DNA from: Oceanicaulis sp. HTCC2633
Lineage (GTDB): Bacteria > Pseudomonadota > Alphaproteobacteria > Caulobacterales > Maricaulaceae
Length of the DNA stretch: 64,000 nt
Assembly (NCBI RefSeq): GCF_000152745.1
Contig: NZ_CH672428.1
Span: 1,629,251-1,693,250 of the forward strand
Reading direction: 5' to 3'
This document shows positions 61,175 through 64,000 of the stretch, piece after piece. Both the position numbers and the translations under genes were made by a program. The notes below the pieces were generated by a model, which saw only the letters and a program-made list of their open reading frames with translations, searched no databases and had not been told where the DNA came from. Position 1 is the stretch's first letter, and every line of letters begins with the position of its first letter.

Positions 61175-61288
61175 GATCGTTCACCTCAGTTTTCGGATTT
61201 CTCCAACTATGGCGAAAATAAGGACATACCCTGCAGAGGCAAATGAATTCCCATTTAACCGGCTGGCGAGCGCAGCTCAGACGGCCAG

Positions 61289-63118
61289 TTAATCAATAGG
61301 ATCATGCTCGGCGACCCAGTGCCCCGGCGACACCTCGAGCAATTGCGGCCGGTACTGTTCCGCATCGGGATCATCGATCAGCTTGGACTTCATGAAGCGC
61401 AGCTGGGCGCGGCTGTCGAGCGGGCTGGGAAGATCCCCCGTCAGCTTCAGGCGCTCCCTCGTCTTCTCGATCTCGGGATCGGGGATGGGCACGGCGCTGA
61501 TCAGCGCCTTGGTGTAGGGATGGCGCGCATCGGTGTAGATCGCCTCGCGGTCGGCCAGCTCCACAATGCGGCCCAGATACAGCACCATGACCCGGTGGGA
61601 CACTTCGCGCACCACGGACAGGTCGTGTGAGATGAACATCATCGACAGGCCGAAATCCTTCTGCAGACCGATCAGCAGTTCGATGATCTGGGCCTGGATG
61701 GACACGTCGAGCGCTGACACCGCCTCGTCGCAGATCACCAGCTTCGGTTTGAGGATCATGGCGCGGGCAATACCGACGCGCTGGTTCTGACCACCCGACA
61801 GCTCATGCGGATAGCGGTTGATCATGTTCGGATCGAGCCCGACCCGCTCCATCATCGCCTTGACCTCGGCCTCACGCTCCTTGGACGACATGGTCTTGCG
61901 GAAGGTCAGCATGGGTTCGGCGATCGATGCGCCGATGGTCATGCGCGGATTAAGCGAGGCCAGCGGATCCTGGAAGACGATCTGCAGATCCTCGCGGACC
62001 TCTTCCAGCGCGCGCGGCTTCATGGACAGAAGGTCCTTGCCGATCCAGCTCACTGCGCCCGCGCTCGCCGGCACAAGGCGCAGGACGGCGCGCGCCAGCG
62101 TGGACTTGCCGCAGCCGGATTCGCCCACGATCCCGAGCGTCTCGCCTTCCTTGAGCTCGAAGCTGACGCCATCGACGGCCTTCAGCGGCTTGGTCTTTGG
62201 AAACAGGCCGCCACCCACCACGACCGGGAAGTGCACCTTCACGTCATCGGCCACCAGAAGCGGCTTGTCCTCGCCGATCGCTTCACGCGGCGGCAAGGCT
62301 TCGTGACCCGGCTTGTCAGGCTGGTCAATGCGCGGCATCGCATCCAGAAGCATCTGGGTATATTCGTGCTTGGGAGACCGGAAGATGTCATAGACATCGC
62401 CGCCTTCCACGTATTCGCCGTGCTTCATCACCTGCACGCGGTCAGCCATGCGCGCCACAACGCCCATATCGTGCGTGATCAGGGCGATGGCGGCGCCGGT
62501 TTCAGCCTTCAGCTCGTCCATGATGTCGAGCACCTGGGCCTGAACGGTCACATCAAGCGCCGTGGTCGGCTCGTCCGCAATGAGCAGGTCAGGCTCACAC
62601 AGCATCGCCATGGCGATCATGACGCGCTGGCGCATGCCGCCGGACAGCTCGTGCGGGAACTGCTTCAGGCGACGCGCCGCTTCAGGAATGCGGACACGCT
62701 CCAGCCAGTCCAGACACCGCTTGGTGGCCGCCTCGCCGCGCAGATCGGTGTGGATCTTCAGCACTTCCTCAAGCTGGGCGCCCACCCGCATGTGCGGCGT
62801 CAGCGAGGTCAGCGGATCCTGGAAGATCATCGTCATGGACTTGCCGCGCACCGCGTTCAGCTTGGACGGCGGCAGATTCAGGATTTCCTGACCGGAATAC
62901 CTGATCGAGCCTTCCGCCTTGCCGTTTGACGCCAGCAACCCCATGGCGGCGAGAAAGGTCTGGCTCTTGCCGGATCCGGACTCGCCCACCACGGCCAGGC
63001 ATTCGCCCGGCGAGATTTCCAGATTGACCCCGCGAACGGCGTGAACTTCTCCATCCGGCGTATCAAAACGCACATTGAGATCGGAGACCTGAAAGATCGG
63101 CGCAGTGGTGGCGGACAA
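61289..63118 (-). CDS. fused two-ATPase ABC protein (peptide/nickel family)
   Basis: This 609-residue protein holds two complete ATPase units. Unit one has Walker A GESGSGKS, signature LSGGMRQR and Walker B LLIADEP. Unit two has [16 protein letters not shown] and LVICDEA. The order equals OppD plus OppF fused, as in YejF-type importers, with C-terminal oligopeptide-type tails. No permease or binding protein is next to it in the window. The start is a TTG at 63118 with GGAG 8 bp upstream; no ATG fits. Confidence 0.9.
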   Translation of the reverse strand: MSATTAPIFQVSDLNVRFDTPDGEVHAVRGVNLEISPGECLAVVGESGSGKSQTFLAAMGLLASNGKAEGSIRYSGQEILNLPPSKLNAVRGKSMTMIFQDPLTSLTPHMRVGAQLEEVLKIHTDLRGEAATKRCLDWLERVRIPEAARRLKQFPHELSGGMRQRVMIAMAMLCEPDLLIADEPTTALDVTVQAQVLDIMDELKAETGAAIALITHDMGVVARMADRVQVMKHGEYVEGGDVYDIFRSPKHEYTQMLLDAMPRIDQPDKPGHEALPPREAIGEDKPLLVADDVKVHFPVVVGGGLFPKTKPLKAVDGVSFELKEGETLGIVGESGCGKSTLARAVLRLVPASAGAVSWIGKDLLSMKPRALEEVREDLQIVFQDPLASLNPRMTIGASIAEPMLTFRKTMSSKEREAEVKAMMERVGLDPNMINRYPHELSGGQNQRVGIARAMILKPKLVICDEAVSALDVSIQAQIIELLIGLQKDFGLSMMFISHDLSVVREVSHRVMVLYLGRIVELADREAIYTDARHPYTKALISAVPIPDPEIEKTRERLKLTGDLPSPLDSRAQLRFMKSKLIDDPDAEQYRPQLLEVSPGHWVAEHDPID

Positions 63119-63235
63119 GACTATGGCTCCAGAGGCAGAGACTTCGATGGAAAGTCATGCACAATAGCTATCGTGCGCTTCAACGCCAGCGCGCTCGGCG
63201 CCGTCTGTTCAGGGCGGGCACACCCGGGAGCTTAC

Positions 63236-64000
63236 ATGCCGCCTCGCAGTTTTCCCTCAGGTCTCTCCACACAAACGCTTTTTGATGCGCTGCCGGACCC
63301 CTGCATTCTGCTGAACGCGACCAGCGAAATCGCAGGCTGGAATGCTGCGTTCGAGCAGGAGCGCTCACGCTGTCCGGACCTGCCCAGGCTTTGCGAAGCA
63401 GCCATGCCAGCCAAGCCCGGCCCGTCATTGACCGTGCAGGCGGATGATGGTTCGACCTATCAGGCTGAACTGGCCCCCCTGGGCGCTGACGGCCTGAGAT
63501 TGCTGCGTTTGCAACGCGTCGATCCGGGCGCTCGCCAGATCGAATTCCTGCGCCGCTTCGGCGCCAGCGCCGGGCATGATCTGCAGGAACCTGTGCGCAA
63601 GATGCTCGCTTTCTCGAGCCTCCTGTCAAAGCGCTATGCTGAAGCGCTTGATGCAGACGGCGTCCAGAGTCTGGACTTCATCTCTGACGCCGCCCAGCGC
63701 ATGCGCACCCTCATTCAGGCCTGTCTTGCCTATCTCGAGGTCGCGACACGCCCTCTGAAACACGAGACGGTCGCACTCGACGTGCTTCTGGCGGAGGTCC
63801 TTGAGGCGCAGTCAGACCTCATCAGGACGGCCGAGGCGCATCTGACGGCTGCCTCGCTGCCTGTAGTGAGCGGGGACCCGGCGCTGCTCAAGCCAGTGCT
63901 TGAAGCGCTCATCGACAATGCCCTGAAATTCCGACGTGGGCCCGGCGTGCAGATCGCCATCCACGCAAAGCGTGAAGGCCACCACCACCGGATCGAGGTG
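63236..64000 (+). CDS. sensor histidine kinase, 5' part (cut by window end)
   Basis: The frame is open from the ATG at 63236 (GGGAG 5 bp upstream) to the last base, giving 255 residues. An N-terminal PAS-like part (about 1-95) is followed by a HisKA dimerisation domain with the phosphoacceptor His114 in SAGHDLQEPVRKML, and the start of the ATPase domain with the N-box LIDNALKF. The HDLQEP form is typical of phytochrome-like kinases. No membrane segment is seen, so it is likely cytoplasmic. It is divergent from the ABC gene. Confidence 0.88.
   Translation, partial: MPPRSFPSGLSTQTLFDALPDPCILLNATSEIAGWNAAFEQERSRCPDLPRLCEAAMPAKPGPSLTVQADDGSTYQAELAPLGADGLRLLRLQRVDPGARQIEFLRRFGASAGHDLQEPVRKMLAFSSLLSKRYAEALDADGVQSLDFISDAAQRMRTLIQACLAYLEVATRPLKHETVALDVLLAEVLEAQSDLIRTAEAHLTAASLPVVSGDPALLKPVLEALIDNALKFRRGPGVQIAIHAKREGHHHRIEV

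Noticed and set aside
58397-61246. Two long plus-strand frames over the M16 peptidase
   Set aside because: They are antisense shadows of a full-length two-half M16 protein.
1-64000. tRNA, rRNA, CRISPR arrays, insertion sequences, prophage or integrases
   Set aside because: No cloverleaf, repeat-spacer pattern, transposase, integrase or structural phage gene was seen on either strand.

Overview
This is a 64 kb GC-rich, gene-dense chromosomal segment of an alphaproteobacterium. It is most likely a marine or brackish dimorphic relative of Caulobacter in the Maricaulis/Oceanicaulis/Hyphomonas group. The clues are the Caulobacter-type cell-cycle proteins GapR, TrcR and RcdA (a DUF1465 protein), alphaproteobacterial markers (split-subunit PntAA/PntAB/PntB transhydrogenase, aa3-oxidase subunit IV, COQ9, DUF1192, DUF465), cysteine-free L31 and zinc-free L36, and a sulfolipid gene (sqdB). 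I saw no tRNA, rRNA, CRISPR array, insertion sequence, integrase or phage gene. The genus is an inference.

Layout: 1-8.5 kb holds mnmC (cut by the left edge), motA, an MFS transporter, an MltB-type transglycosylase, rpmJ, a HAD phosphatase, small membrane and TPR proteins, and a hydrolase. 8.5-15.3 kb holds aminopeptidase P with a coupled lipoprotein, a small unknown gene with a structured leader and tandem terminators, prmA, the gapR operon, and a sigma-54 response regulator. 15.6-20 kb holds a hydrolase, the cytochrome oxidase subunit IV gene and the pntAA-pntAB-pntB operon. 20-27 kb holds a divergent DMT exporter/MarR pair with two operators, hydrolase, methyltransferase and DinB genes, and an ABC-2 exporter. 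27-35 kb holds rpsU, coq9, purEK, arsH, a diguanylate cyclase, ubiX with a TIGR02444 partner flanked by two DUF465 genes, and an SDR.

35-38.5 kb is an iron-uptake cluster (TonB receptor, PepSY protein, small membrane protein) behind a Fur-like box. 38.6-41.7 kb holds trcR, a quinone oxidoreductase, DUF1192, rcdA and rpmE. 41.8-43.9 kb is a non-flagellar MotA/TolQ plus MotB/OmpA pair. A long leftward run at 44.4-54 kb contains efp-suhB, SEL1, thiE, a C40 peptidase, a methyltransferase, and the cluster gap-pgk-fba-pnuC-nadR, which joins triose-phosphate metabolism to NAD salvage. Rightward sqdB and cysH (54.2-56.3 kb) link sulfite production to sulfolipid head-group synthesis. The window ends with argE, a lipoprotein FKBP, a lipoprotein M16 peptidase, a fused two-ATPase peptide-transporter protein, and the start of a histidine kinase.

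Most of the content is core metabolism and cell biology. No clear new defence or mobile system is present. The best leads are the stator-like pair, the small gene at 10.5 kb, the unusual rpsU start, and the gap-pgk-fba-pnuC-nadR and sqdB/cysH neighbourhoods.
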